A stretch of 30,373 nucleotides of DNA from Chara braunii (lineage: Eukaryota > Streptophyta > Charophyceae > Charales > Characeae), in the NCBI GenBank assembly GCA_003427395.1, contig BFEA01000223.1, positions 1,462,298-1,492,670 of the forward strand. Direction: 5' to 3'. The stretch's first letter is position 1. Every line of letters starts with the position of its first letter. The notes beneath the pieces are model-generated. The model did not search any database, was not told where the DNA came from, and saw only the letters and a list, made by a program, of their open reading frames with translations. Shown here piece by piece: positions 19,301 to 28,975 of this stretch. A program made the position numbers and the translations under genes.

Positions 19301-19868
19301 AATAAGATGCTTCTGATTTACCTGTGCCGGTTAGTTTGACGATGAGGAAACGACCAACCGGGTGGCTGTGGTCAAAGGAAGGGAAGGATGTTTCGCTGCT
19401 CAGGCACCAGGCGAACTGTCCGAAGAAGAGCAACCTGCGATGCACAGCGATGCACAAGTTGGCGAAAAGGCGAGAGTGGTGATATAGCCTTAGATTCGCA
19501 CCAATCCGCAAGCAGAATTTTGCTAGCCTGCCTGCGATCGAGCTCCGGGCCAGTGCAGCTGTGCTAAGGAAGTCAATCGTCTGTCTACGGAAGAAAGCAC
19601 AATGCGCATCTTGCACGACCTGGTTCACGCACACCCTGGAGGAGAAGAAGGACAAGGGCACCTCCAGCGCCCCTACAGCATCTCCCCCGCTTGCTCAACG
19701 CCCAGCGTCCCCCTCTCCTCCCTATGCCTCCCTTTGCCCACCCGCTGACCTCCACCAGACCCCCTGCGGCCACCAATCCTCCCGGTGCCGCCAAACCTCA
19801 TTCCAACCCAATCTCCGCCCAAGCTCGGTCAAGAGAGAGAGAGCCGATGCATGGCGCACGAGATGGAG

Positions 19869-19871
<3 letters not shown>

Positions 19872-19929
<58 letters not shown>
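19872..19929. repeat. (AG)n microsatellite
   Basis: About 29 uninterrupted AG units within the aminoacylase intron. Confidence 0.95.
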
Positions 19930-19934
<5 letters not shown>

Positions 19935-20008
19935 GATGGAGATCTATTTCTGTTTTTTTTTGTCTGGATTTTTTTTGTGCACGAAGCCGCAACAGGTCAA
20001 CGAGTATA

Positions 20009-20030
20009 ACTCTCTCTCTCGCGCGCGCGC
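20009..20030. repeat. (CT)n(CG)n simple repeat
   Basis: CT dinucleotides change directly into alternating CG dinucleotides, a possible Z-DNA-forming stretch, close to the exon 1 donor of the aminoacylase gene. Confidence 0.85.
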
Positions 20031-20079
20031 TTTTTCTTTCTCCTCTCCTTTTCCACGTATCTTCTCATTTCGTTCTCAC

Positions 20080-21120
20080 CTGGGGTCCTTCTTTGCCAGC
20101 CCGCAAGAAGTCCACGTTGGCCGAAATGACTTCGCCCAATTCTGCTTTTCCTGACTTGACGAGTTCAAACTGGGACCGTCGAAATTCCAATATGGCGTTC
20201 AACGACCGAATGAGATTCTCCGTGGCGCTCCCATCGTACATCATCGACCCGTGACCTGGCTTCCCCTTGGCGGTAATCATCACCCAAAACCCCCCCCTCT
20301 CGGCATTAAACACCTTGTAATCCGACCCCTCGGAGGGGAGTCCTTCATCGAGGGCGAAGCCCACGCCGAGGCTGTCGAAGCCTTCCCACTTCACCAGCTT
20401 CTCCATCCCGTCGTGCCCACCTATCTCTTCATCTGGCACAAACGACAAATGCACCGTCCGCAACGGTTCGAATCCCGCTCCCGTCCCCGCTTCCCCCGCT
20501 TCCTTGCCGCTCCCCTTCCCGCGCAGCACGCGGATCGCCTCCAAGTACTGCATCCCGACACTCTTCATATCTTGCGCCCCGCGTGCGTACACGTTTCCCT
20601 CCGCGGTTCGCACAGCCGCAAACGGGTCATGAAACCATTTGTCATTTTCGACGGGGACAACGTCCACGTGGGAATTCAGCAAAATCGACGGCAGTTGAGT
20701 GTCCTTGCCTTGCCACGTCATCAAGATGACCGGTTTTCCGGGGACGAGATCGATCCGCTGCGCTTTCAGACCGATCTCCTCCGCCTGCGCGAAGAGGAAC
20801 GCCGCCGCCTCTTCATAGTTAGGTTTCGGTTGCTCCGTGTGGATCGACAGATACTTCCTGAACCTTTCGATTGCCGCCTCCCTCTCCTCCTCCTCCTCCT
20901 GCGCCGCGGCCGCCGCCACCCCAGCAAACCCAGATCCCCCTTCCCCCCTTGCTTCCGCTGCTTCTGCGACGGGCAGCAATGTGTGCTGAGACTGCGAAGC
21001 GCATGTCACAACCAGCAGAACAAACAGAAGAGGAAGGATCACAACACCCTGGCGTGACCGTTGCGGCTTGCTGCGTCGATCCGCCGCCATCTCTCCACGT
21101 CTCATCGTTGTCGTCATCAT
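20080..21120 (-). CDS. ACY1: aminoacylase-1-like M20 peptidase, exon 1
   Basis: Aminoacylase-1 hydrolyses N-acyl-L-amino acids to free amino acids with two zinc ions. The start chosen is the ATG at 21120; an in-frame ATG at 21090 in better context is an alternative. Residues 25-42 are a hydrophobic signal-peptide-like segment, so the protein probably enters the secretory pathway. A low-complexity Ala/Glu stretch precedes the catalytic domain. Motifs: SHVDVVP with H151, GAQDMKS with bridging D184, DEEIGG with catalytic E231 and ligand E232, LDEG with E259, and GKPGHGSMMYDG with the dimer-domain H290. The exon ends at CAG|GTGAGA (GT at 20079-20078), exactly 347 codons, phase 0. All expected metal ligands are present, so the enzyme is likely active. 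Confidence 0.92.
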
Positions 21121-21560
21121 CTCCTTCCTTCCTTTCAGACTACGGAGGATTGCAACGAACGAGCTCAGTCGATATAGTCGATGGGAAGGGTTGCGTTCTA
21201 TTTGATTGATCGGTGACACCTCAGCAGGTAAGAGAACGCAGAGAGCGAAGTAATACGCAACAAGTTGAAGCACTACAACACAAAACCGCCCAAGAAGACG
21301 AAACAAGAAGTGAACGCTTGCGGAAACGGTAGCCAGTGATACTTGTCGTTCTGGGAGCATTATTTTCAGCGGCGGAAGATCCGCGCACAAAGGAAAAAGT
21401 GAGCGTTTACCAAGCCCATGAGGCTGAATGGTACACCCGTGAACTGTCTGAAGAATTCGAATCGTGATAAATCTCAATGATACCTCAAGCCCCTCGCTCT
21501 TTCTATTTCAAAAAGAATGGACGTTAAAAATAGAACAGACAAAGGACTTATGAATTGGAC
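21121..21560. other. upstream region of the aminoacylase gene, no gene seen
   Basis: This should hold the 5' leader and promoter. The minus strand has a weak TATAT sequence near 21172-21178 but no convincing TATA box or CCAAT box. The reading frame upstream of the chosen start is open to 21477, so a longer N-terminus cannot be excluded. Confidence 0.4.
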
Positions 21561-21611
21561 TACCGTGCCATCCGGCCCAGTTCAACAACCGACCGATCAT
21601 CTACCATTTCT

Positions 21612-21680
21612 TTCTTTTTTTTTTTTTTTTTTTTTTCGTTTTTTTTTTTATCGACCTTTTTTTTTTTTTCTTTTTTTTTC
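21612..21680 (-). repeat. poly(T) tracts, poly(A) on the minus strand
   Basis: Three T-runs of about 10-22 bases are separated by short cg- and atcgacc-containing spacers. On the minus strand they are poly(A), so they could be the tail of a retroposed sequence in the same orientation as the LINE further right, but the two are about 700 bases apart. Confidence 0.7.
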
Positions 21681-21689
21681 AATCGACCA

Positions 21690-21962
21690 TTTCTCGATTG
21701 ATGCGTTTCATCCTTGCGCAGGGGCCATGCATCGGACCATTTCCCGATTGATGCGTTTCATCGAAAATTTTCGATAGGTGTCAGACATGGGAATTCGATA
21801 GCCCTATCGAACGAAATGTGCACGTCCGCCTGCAATCGCCTTCTCTTCGATAGCCCACAAACGGCCCACACACGCGCTAGAGGACAGGACCCACACACAA
21901 ACGACAGACAGTCGAAAGCGGACCCAGAACGGAAAACATTCGATACCCCACCGATTCGATAG
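21690..21962. repeat. cluster of TTCGATA motifs and palindromes
   Basis: ATCGAAAATTTTCGAT, a perfect 16-bp palindrome, is at 21760-21775. TTCGATAG-CC-CTATCGAA is at 21794-21811. Further single TTCGATA motifs are at 21846, 21939 and 21955. A direct repeat of about 24 bases (ccattt-x-cgattgatgcgtttcatc) precedes them at about 21687 and 21736. No coding sequence is supported. Confidence 0.8.
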
Positions 21963-22413
21963 TGCTGTCTGGCGGAGGCCGGAGACCTCACAATTCGACC
22001 CGGGGTATCTGACAGCATCAGCCAGCTTAGCTTACAGGGGTGAGCCTGCGAAAGGTACCACTGGTAGCCTAACCATTGTCCTTGGTACTGTACTAAGGAC
22101 TAATGCAAATGAATCTGGCCAGATCTAAAAGTCGCAATATCCTGTCATACAATGACGCCACATGTTGGTTCTGTTCTCCACACGGTATCTGTGTCCAGGG
22201 GACAAGAAGTTACCTCTGGAATGAGTGAGCCTAATCTACCCTACTTCTGGGACTAACTCGGCCCAGAGGACTTGGTCCTACCCCTACTGACACTCCCCTA
22301 TCGGCCCACTGCGACCCTATTCAACCGAGTGCCCTGGTTGGTACTGAGTTCACCTATCTAAGGTCTGTCCACTTCGCTTTTCCTACCTTCCTCTAGCACC
22401 CACTTGGAGATGG
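21963..22413. other. probable LINE 3' untranslated region, otherwise no gene
   Basis: Downstream of the LINE stop on the minus strand, no frame longer than a few dozen codons and no recognisable motif. The LINE 3' end is not defined; no target-site duplication was found. Confidence 0.4.
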
Positions 22414-22914
22414 TTAGGCCCCGGCTGGAGTGTACTGCGGCCAACCGATTACCTCGAGCCCACGAGCGAAGGAACCAGAGCTTCTGTTTTCTGTTAACCT
22501 TCCAGGCTTTCGCCGCCAATCGATCCTGATTGCATGTTTGAGCCCTGTCTTGATCCTGCTCTTTATCTCCACGTCAGACATAGGGCGTTTATCAAATCTT
22601 GCCCTGTTTCTGTCTGCCCAAATCACCTCACAGATTATGCCCCTTACTACGTGAGCAACGTATCCCCATCCCTTCTTCCCTTGCAGGCTGCTGGGTAGGA
22701 AGCCCAGTAGTACCCAGTGTTCTCTCCAGTCCAGTTGCCCAGCTCCCATCTCCTTCCAATGATCCGCCCACCACAACCAAATGCGTTTGGAGGCTGGGCA
22801 CTCCCACCACAGATGTTTTGTGGATTCAAATGGCCAACGACATCTGGAGCAGCCCAGCTTCACCTCCACCCCTCGACTCAGCAGCCATACTGTGACGTGC
22901 AACCTCACGCCCTG
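22414..22914 (-). pseudogene. LINE ORF2 C-terminal fragment with RT zinc-binding domain
   Basis: The minus strand encodes VTVWLLSRGVEVKLGCSRC, then WPFESTKHLWWECP and a HW...VIWADRNRARF block. This is the zf-RVT domain at the end of plant L1-type ORF2 proteins, with the pattern C-x2-C-x8-H-x4-C. The frame is intact for about 160 codons and ends at a stop near 22414. The N-terminal side stops at about 22910, just where the other LINE fragment (25600) would have to continue. Confidence 0.8.
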
Positions 22915-23115
22915 TGCTGTCTTCCGTTCGGAGTGTTAGTCATGCGGAAAGAGGCCCAGAAAAACAGCAAGATGGGGTGTGCCAAGGATTTTTGGAAATT
23001 GAGTGTGGGGACACAGACGGAACTGAAATCCCCCGTGTTGGTCCGATGGAGCAAGTTGTTTCGCGCGTCGCAGAATGCGCGCGCGGACGTGGCGCGAATA
23101 CAGAAAGACCCAAAT
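22915..23115. other. no gene seen between LINE fragment and hypothetical gene
   Basis: About 200 bases. It holds whatever 3' leader the hypothetical minus-strand gene has. No polyadenylation signal could be assigned with confidence. Confidence 0.35.
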
Positions 23116-23578
23116 TCAATCCAAAAAATACTGTCGGGCTTCCCACCAGGCTACCGCCCGTCGTTTGGAGCAAAAAGGTTTTGGCACGCTTCGCGTGTCT
23201 CGTTTCCGTATCAATTCTCGCCGTCGCTCACTGGTTAGTTCCGAGTCCGACGTGGATGGTCTCATCCGCGTGGCTCTTTCTTTATGCTCGTCTTCACTCC
23301 GCACACGGTAGTGGAAACCCCTGGACTCGTAGCGCTCAAAACGCTGGCATTTGGTGCACAGAATGCGCGGCCAGTGGGGTTCTACTGCCGTCCATGGAAT
23401 GACGATCAACTCGTTAAATGGCAATAATACCGAGTAAGGTGGGCAGTGCGTATCGATAATAACAAAGCCCGCATCTACGAATCCAGAACAATGATTTTCG
23501 GGAGGGAAGTAATACTGTTCGTCGATTCGTGCAACGGCTTCTCGTACGTCCCCCTCGCATACACGTGTTCTTTTCTCA
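23116..23578 (-). CDS. hypothetical protein, exon 2
   Basis: The family is not recognised. The exon begins after a pyrimidine-rich acceptor (CCTTTCCCTTACAG, AG at 23580-23579). Its first base completes the split codon left by exon 1, and 153 codons plus a stop follow. The product has an EGDVREAVARIDEQYYFPPEN segment, a hydrophobic VDAGFVIIDTHCPPYSVLLPF core, a C-x2-C pair (LCTKCQRF) and an Arg/Lys-rich C-terminal third. A GTGAGC at 23231 could act as a further donor, so the C-terminus is uncertain. Codon composition is unlike that of the flanking LINE. Confidence 0.45.
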
Positions 23579-24389
23579 CTGTAAGGGAAAGGTCGCGTTG
23601 GGATGGGAGATACAGGAGGCTGGCGCCCAGTCGAAGGATGCTTGTCAGTCCACATATCCATCAATCACAAACATTCCGAGACGTCATCAAAAACAGAAAT
23701 CATTCGCGCAACCCTCAATCAATCCTTCTTGGCATGAGAGAGAGAGAGAGAGGGAGCAAACACAGATCAACTTGATCACGCATATGGCTACGGGTTCGAT
23801 CAGCCCAACACAACGTTGGTCCCTGGGCGCCTTGTTTCTCAGGGTCGCCTCGTGACTCGGCTGCTGATGTCATGCATCATAAGGCAGATGGCATGCGCAG
23901 TGTAAACAGAGCTACGGATCTAAACACTCTTGCATTCTCGAGTAAAATTCCGACGACAATCGTCTAATCAACAAAAGAGTCACTCATTCCCTACATGCAT
24001 TCACTGTGGAAGGTGCAAAAAATGAGACGTGCACAGGAAAAGATGGATCGCATCACTCAGTACACATGCATCCACTGTTCACAAGACAAGAAAACAGGGT
24101 CCTTGCGTAGGAGGATTACCTAGGAAACTAATGGAAGAGTTCCGGAAGAAGTTCCTTCACACAGAATGCCGACTCATTTCCATTCAAGAGCGGGACAATC
24201 ATTCAGATGCATCATCATTCAAAAGGAGAGAGAGAGAGAGAGCGGGAAAGAGAGAGTCAAATAGAAGATGACAAGATCCAAAAGGAGAAAAGTTCGGTGT
24301 CGCCGCCTTACACTCACGCCAAGGGTAACAATCTGCAACTAAGGCGCATTCGCCGTTAATTCCACTATGGCCTCGGGCCATTTACTCAC

Positions 24390-24580
24390 TCAACTCCAAT
24401 CATCAACCCTCGTATCCGCACCGACGATCCCGGGCGTCGCATGCTAACTCCCACCACTGCGATCGTCACCCCGTTGTCGTAAACTCGACACGATTCGCCC
24501 GGATCCCACAGTCCTTTGTGGCGATCAAGCGCGCAACCGGCCAGCCTATCATCAGCCCGACAGGACTTTCCGACTCGCAT
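24390..24580 (-). CDS. hypothetical protein, exon 1
   Basis: The start is the first ATG (24580) in a frame open from about 24601. The exon is 191 bases, ending in phase 2 at GA|GTGAGTAAA (GT at 24389-24388), a strong donor. The predicted peptide begins MRVGKSCRADD and has a Val/Ile-rich VTIAVVGV core. With exon 2 it gives about 217 residues. The 811-base intron has stops in all frames. A TATAAAA lies about 85 bases upstream. I cannot name a function. Confidence 0.45.
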
Positions 24581-24663
24581 CAATCCACTCTGCCTAGCCA
24601 CTGCTTCCCGAAAGTTGGCTCAGGAATTGAGAACGTAAGAGAGATTTGCGGGCGCGCTTTCGG

Positions 24664-24855
24664 GTTTTATAGTTGCGAGAAATGAGATAGAAGGGGGAGA
24701 GAACGACGGGAAGGCGGGGGTGTAGGAGGAGAAGGAGGATAAGACTTTGAGAAGAGCGCTCCGAGAACGCCATGTTGATCCCTCGGAACTCAAGGTTCAA
24801 CCAATCAGATCCGTCGCGCGATAGGTAGGTCCTATCGATCCACGCACCTGATTGG
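24664..24855 (-). promoter_or_regulatory. promoter-like region with TATA box and inverted CCAAT pair
   Basis: On the minus strand, CTATAAAA occupies 24671-24664. Further upstream, CCAATCAG at 24801-24808 (plus) and 24848-24855 (minus) form an inverted pair. A start site near 24635 would give a leader of about 55 bases to the ATG at 24580. The paired, opposite CCAAT boxes could also serve a divergent transcript, but no plus-strand TATA box is seen. Confidence 0.5.
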
Positions 24856-24899
24856 CGAGCGGGAGTTATCGGGGGATCGATTGGGCGTCGTACGCCAGG

Positions 24900-25560
24900 C
24901 TCAGAGGGTGAGAAAAGAAAAGGCGTGAGAGGTGGCGCAAGACGGGTTCAAGATTCAGATGGTCGAGAAAGGGAAATGGGCGCGCGAAAGCAAGGCGGGA
25001 GAGAGAGAGGGAGAAGGAAAAACAGTTACGGGGAGAGAGAAAAAGGAGGGAGAAGGGAAGGGAGGCGCGGGAGGGAGCAATGCGGGGGACAGAGAGGAAG
25101 AAGCTTTTGCATGCACGGCACCGTCAACAAAAAAAAGAAAAGGGCACCGAAACAGTTACAGCTTGCTTCTATTCCAATTCAAAAATTGAAATCACCATAT
25201 CCGCGCGCGAAAAAACGACGCGGGAAAAAAAATCCTACGCCTATTCATATTTACGCAAAATTCCGAGAGTTTTCCCCGACGCGCCCAAGAACATTTACAC
25301 ACCCAAAAAGGACACGTCGAAGTTCCGCTTATCCCGGAGTTCCCAACTACCGAGCCCAATTCCCAGCGCGCTTGCTAGGGCGCGCGCAATTTCCCATGTA
25401 TTTCCCGACTTTGCAAAAGAAAAAACAGAACTCGGCAGTCGAAAAAGCTCTAAAAAAAAGAGGAAAATGCATCACCGGAAAGCAAGAAATCAAAACGGGT
25501 TTTTTTCTGGGGTTGGTAGGATACAAGCAAAAGGAAGGGTATGAAAGATAGCACGGGTTC
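24900..25560. other. purine-rich low-complexity region, no gene supported
   Basis: From 24905 to 25090 the plus strand is largely G and A with gagagag runs. A plus-strand open frame of about 200 codons spans the region, but it is built of Arg/Lys/Gly-rich repeats from the purine bias and shows no domain, so I do not call it a gene. Confidence 0.5.
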
Positions 25561-25599
25561 GTGAAGTGGTTCGTCATAATACCGCTGACGAGGTAACCA

Positions 25600-26960
25600 T
25601 CATAGACTACAGCCACAATATACTTACTTGTTTCCCATTTGGGAGTTCGCACAGGGACTTCCACAGCCGCTCGAACTGCTCGGTAGAGACTGGTAGGCTG
25701 CTTCCTAGTACAGCAGACCATCTGGACACTGCCACTGTTGACGGTTTTCTAGAGGGTCTGTTGGTCAGTTCATAGCCCAGTCTCGAGTTGTACTCTGAGA
25801 GGCTGATTGGTGAGTCCTTTGAACTGTCCAGCACTGCTCTGTTCCAGCTCCAAGCCATCGGGTCTATCCGCAATTGCCTCAGCGCAATGCGCCCAATCCA
25901 GGTTAGGACCAGTTGGTTGGCATGCTGGACTGATTCCACTATTCTGGCCTGTGGGGGGTTTACCCATCTCTGAACTGTTCGCTCCCCTTGTTTCGTCAGT
26001 GTGTTCCCGTGTCCCTCGCATTTCCACTCCTCCACCTTCCTGAAGCCTCTTGGGGTTATTTCTTTCACTCTCCAGGCCAGCTCATCCTCGCTTAGCACAT
26101 CGCCCTCTCCCCCACCGTCTGCGACGTACCAGGTACCCACCGGGTCAACCCCTTCTGGGCTTAGGATCTCAAGCCAAGTTTGAGAGAGGGCCTCACGGAT
26201 GGTCTGCCAATTCTCTTCTACTCTTCTCAGTCCGGAGAGTCGGGTCCTGATAACTGTCCATGGCTCCCAGTTCCCTAGCAGGGATGACCATAAATCCCGG
26301 ACTCGGGATACGCCTTTCCGCATCCAAGCCAACCCAAAAGAGGATGCGGATCCGTCTGCAGGGAACGACCGTCCGTCTTGATCGAGGAAGGCAGGGTTCT
26401 CAAATAGTTGTTGTGCTAGTACTTCCTCCTTGGTGCGAGGCGGAGTTGGTGTTTCCAGTGGCAGTTCTTTCCAGGTTTTTAGTATGGCTTTCCAAAACTG
26501 AGACTTTGGGCGCTTTCTTCGAGTACATGAAGAAGCAGACCCATACGTCCTCCGGCCTGCTCAGGCCCCATTCCCTCATTAGCAACCTTTCTGCTAGGGC
26601 AACCCAGTCCTCTTTTGAGTCAGCCATAGCAACTTTACACAGCCAACCCTCATTTGTGCCTTGTTCTTCCTGGCGGGGTCCCACACGCCAAGGCCTCCTT
26701 CGCAGCAGGGGAACATGATCAGTTCTCAGGCCACTTTCGTTATGAATCCTTCTTCCTTTTTGGACCTTGGCTTCCAAAGGAACCGTGTCACCAGCCGACG
26801 TATCGCGGCCATCACTCCCTCCGATATTTCTCTGGTCATGCATATGAACCATAGAATCGAAAATAGCGCCACGTTTGCTACTAGCGCCCGACTGTGACGA
26901 ACCACTTTCTGTAACGCGCGACTTTCTGTGTGGTTGCAATGAGGGGTCCTAAGTTGGGAA
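25600..26960 (-). pseudogene. LINE ORF2 fragment, RT thumb to linker
   Basis: The minus strand begins at about 26940-26900 with a RALVANVALFSILWFICM block, the region just after the RT palm in plant LINEs. It continues with SEGVMAAIRRLVTRFLWKP, then DWVALAERLLMREWGLSRPEDVW in another frame, and then a long frame (26332-25607) ending in FERLWKSLCELPNGKQ, the start of the zf-RVT region. At least two frameshifts are present. The 5' part (endonuclease, RT palm) is missing, the usual 5' truncation. The 3' part stops at about 25600 and the complementary piece lies 2.7 kb away. Confidence 0.75.
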
Positions 26961-27184
26961 GGTTGGGCCAATTACGGGAGATCGGGATCGGTGGGAAATT
27001 GCATTAGTGTCCTTGCTTTTTCTTCGTCGCTTCTTTTCGAATGGCTGGGTTCAGAGCTGGGTGTGTCCTGGGACGGCCGGTTGATTGATTGGTGGCCGGA
27101 TGGCTGGCGCACCACCGCGCGCACGATTAATAAATGTTGACGTCGTTTCTTTTGTTTCGGTTCCAAACTTTTGGGCACGGACGT
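26961..27184. other. no gene seen
   Basis: About 220 bases between the LINE and the rRNA fragment. GC-rich ggccgg/ccggcc stretches occur but no supported coding sequence. Confidence 0.4.
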
Positions 27185-27508
27185 CGTGCGGGAATTTGCT
27201 TCGATGCCAACCTGCGCGCTGACACAGACCGCGTCAATCTTCACAACCAGCAGGCCGATGGTTATGAAGCAGAAGCCCGCTAAGGAGTGCGTAACACTCA
27301 CCTGCCTAATCCATCAGCCCGACCGGATGGCACTGCAGCGGGCGGGGTGGCTCCGTTACTGCGGCCAGTGGGACTACACATGGCTTCCTGCGACCCCGCG
27401 GCGTGAGCGAGGTGCAACGGGTCCCGTTGCAGATCTTAGTGGTAGTAGCAAAAATTTTCAAATGAGAACTTTGAAGACCGGAGCGGAGAAAGTTCCATGC
27501 GAATGCAG
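27185..27508 (+). pseudogene. degenerate 25S/28S rRNA fragment
   Basis: Blocks diagnostic of the middle of nuclear large-subunit rRNA appear in order: tgccaacctgcgcgct, acaaccagcaggccgatgg, cccgctaaggagtgcgtaac, actcacctgcc, and, at about 27431-27490, gatcttagtggtagtagc followed by caaatgagaactttgaag. Several normally invariant bases differ, with small indels, so it is a decayed copy, not a working rDNA unit. Homology is lost after gttccatgcgaatg at about 27508. Identification rests on remembered conserved rRNA sequence. Confidence 0.8.
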
Positions 27509-27720
27509 CCTACCGCAGCCTCGCTGCGGTCTCCCCACAAATGCCCCGGGGCCGCTCCACCCTGCTGCGCCCGGGCATTGTCCGCCACTCTTTGGGACCC
27601 GGCGACATGCTCGCGCTCAACCTTTCACAACAGCGGGCGGACAGTGCAGCCCCGACAACCCTTTGGCTGCGGTCCCACATGCGCACTCAGAATGTTATCC
27701 AATCCCCTTTTGCTTTTAGG
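27509..27720. repeat. GC-rich segment of stacked inverted repeats
   Basis: Hairpins: 27513-27529 (ccgcag/ctgcgg), 27541-27578 (atgccc/gggcat extended by ggg/ccc), and 27579-27643 (tgtccgcc/ggcggaca). They follow directly on the rRNA fragment. Coding potential is not convincing. Confidence 0.65.
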
Positions 27721-28572
27721 CTATCAGCGCTCCCTAATTGGGAAGCGACGGCACGAAAAAAATTAATAATAAAGGTAAAACATAAAAGCACTAGAAGGTA
27801 GGGGGACGAAGGGTCGCGCGTCTCGTTGGCCCATGACGTCGTGCACACCCAGGTTGTGCATGATTGCACCTCGCTGTCAATACCCAGCGTGCGCCACTCA
27901 CTCGGGCGAGGACCTAAACTACCTCCCGCTCGCGCGCCGTCAAGCAAACGAGGCCGCACTAGTGCGACTTGCAAAAAACACGCCAAATACCCTTGTAAGG
28001 GTACTTGGTATGACACTATCATCCATTCACTTCCCCATCTTACTCTTGACCCTGATGATGCTTGCGATCTCGATAGCTCCATTTGTCCCCTCTCTTCTCG
28101 AACGCTACATGTTGGTATTCGCCTAAGATCCCTTCGCCCTCGTATTTCATGTTCTTCATTTCCTCTCCCTTGGCCCCCTGATCCCCCCAGTGTCATTGGT
28201 TTGCTCACCCTCGTTTCCTCCTCTATGTCATGTTCTCTCGTTCTCCAATATCTCCATTGTTCCCTTCTCCTTGCCTCCGTTGGGTCGTCCTCTCCCAATC
28301 TCCTCCAGGCCCCCCCCTTCTTCTGATACTCATCCCATTTGCCCCTTGTCTGCTATTCCTTCTTCTGACCAGGAAGTTGAGTTCTTGTGTCCCTGGTTCT
28401 CTGTGGCTCATAGCGGGTCTGAGGCTTCTCCATTCCAATGTGCCTGCCGGGTACAGGGGTTGTGGGTAGGCCGTTTTTTTTTTTGGCTTCTTCCCAGTTA
28501 CGTTTGGGCCTGCACCGTTCGATTAACAACTTTTGAAAGTCGAAAGCCATGAATTTGAAGGGTTCCCCCGAG
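27721..28572. other. no gene supported
   Basis: Open frames on both strands are C/T-rich (28020-28480) and overlap one another, with no domain, signal or splice pattern I can support. ccttgtaagggtac (27989-28002) contains a short palindrome. Confidence 0.4.
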
Positions 28573-28975
28573 GGTAGCCACTGTAGTACGGCCCCGATGG
28601 GCCAAGCATGCGAATCCAGACGTGTTGGCAGAGAAGTGCACGTTACCATATGCGGAGAGGCAGAAAAAGAGCTGGTAACGCGATTTTTTGCACCTGACCG
28701 CAAACACGTCCTCATTCAAGCCCTGTTTCCTCCTCTTCTGAGTGCGGCCTACTTCCATAACGTTGGGCCGACTTCCATAATCGCAGTCCCACCAGGCAAC
28801 AGGAATGAGCTTGGCACTTGAATCCAGACGTGTTCGCGAACTTGTGCGCACCACCATGTGCAGATAGGCAGAAAAAGCAGGCAGCGCAGTTTGGTGCACC
28901 TGCCCCCAAACACGTCCTAATTTGAGCCCTGTTTCCTTATCTTCTGAGCTGGCCCTACACCCGTAAGGGGTTGGA
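28573..28975. repeat. diverged tandem duplication of about 208 bp
   Basis: gaatccagacgtgtt at about 28612 and 28820, aggcagaaaaag at about 28658 and 28867, and caaacacgtcct...gccctgtttcct at about 28700 and 28909 recur in the same order. The two units are clearly related but diverged. Their minus-strand frame stays open across both, which may be chance. Confidence 0.75.

Larger units (their letters stand above)
19002..20079 (-). other. aminoacylase intron 1 containing repeats
   Basis: A 1078-base phase-0 intron with GT...AG ends. It contains a long (AG)n microsatellite and a tRNA-like SINE fragment. No other coding sequence is supported. Confidence 0.85.

Noticed and set aside
24925-25551. 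Plus-strand open frame of about 200 codons
   Set aside because: Composition is driven by the purine-rich DNA (Arg, Lys, Gly, Glu), with no domain and no splice or promoter context.
25600-25627. GTAAGTAT donor as proof of a spliced LINE-derived gene
   Set aside because: Joining the proposed exons would remove several residues, including the conserved Trp, from the zf-RVT region, so insertion or fragmentation explains it better. Kept only as an option.
27171-27719. Plus-strand protein-coding gene over the rRNA fragment
   Set aside because: The open frame coincides with rRNA homology and GC-rich hairpins, so it is not evidence of protein coding.
28190-28552. Small plus-strand open frame, Pro/Ser-rich
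   Set aside because: C/T-rich composition and overlapping open frames on both strands; no motif.
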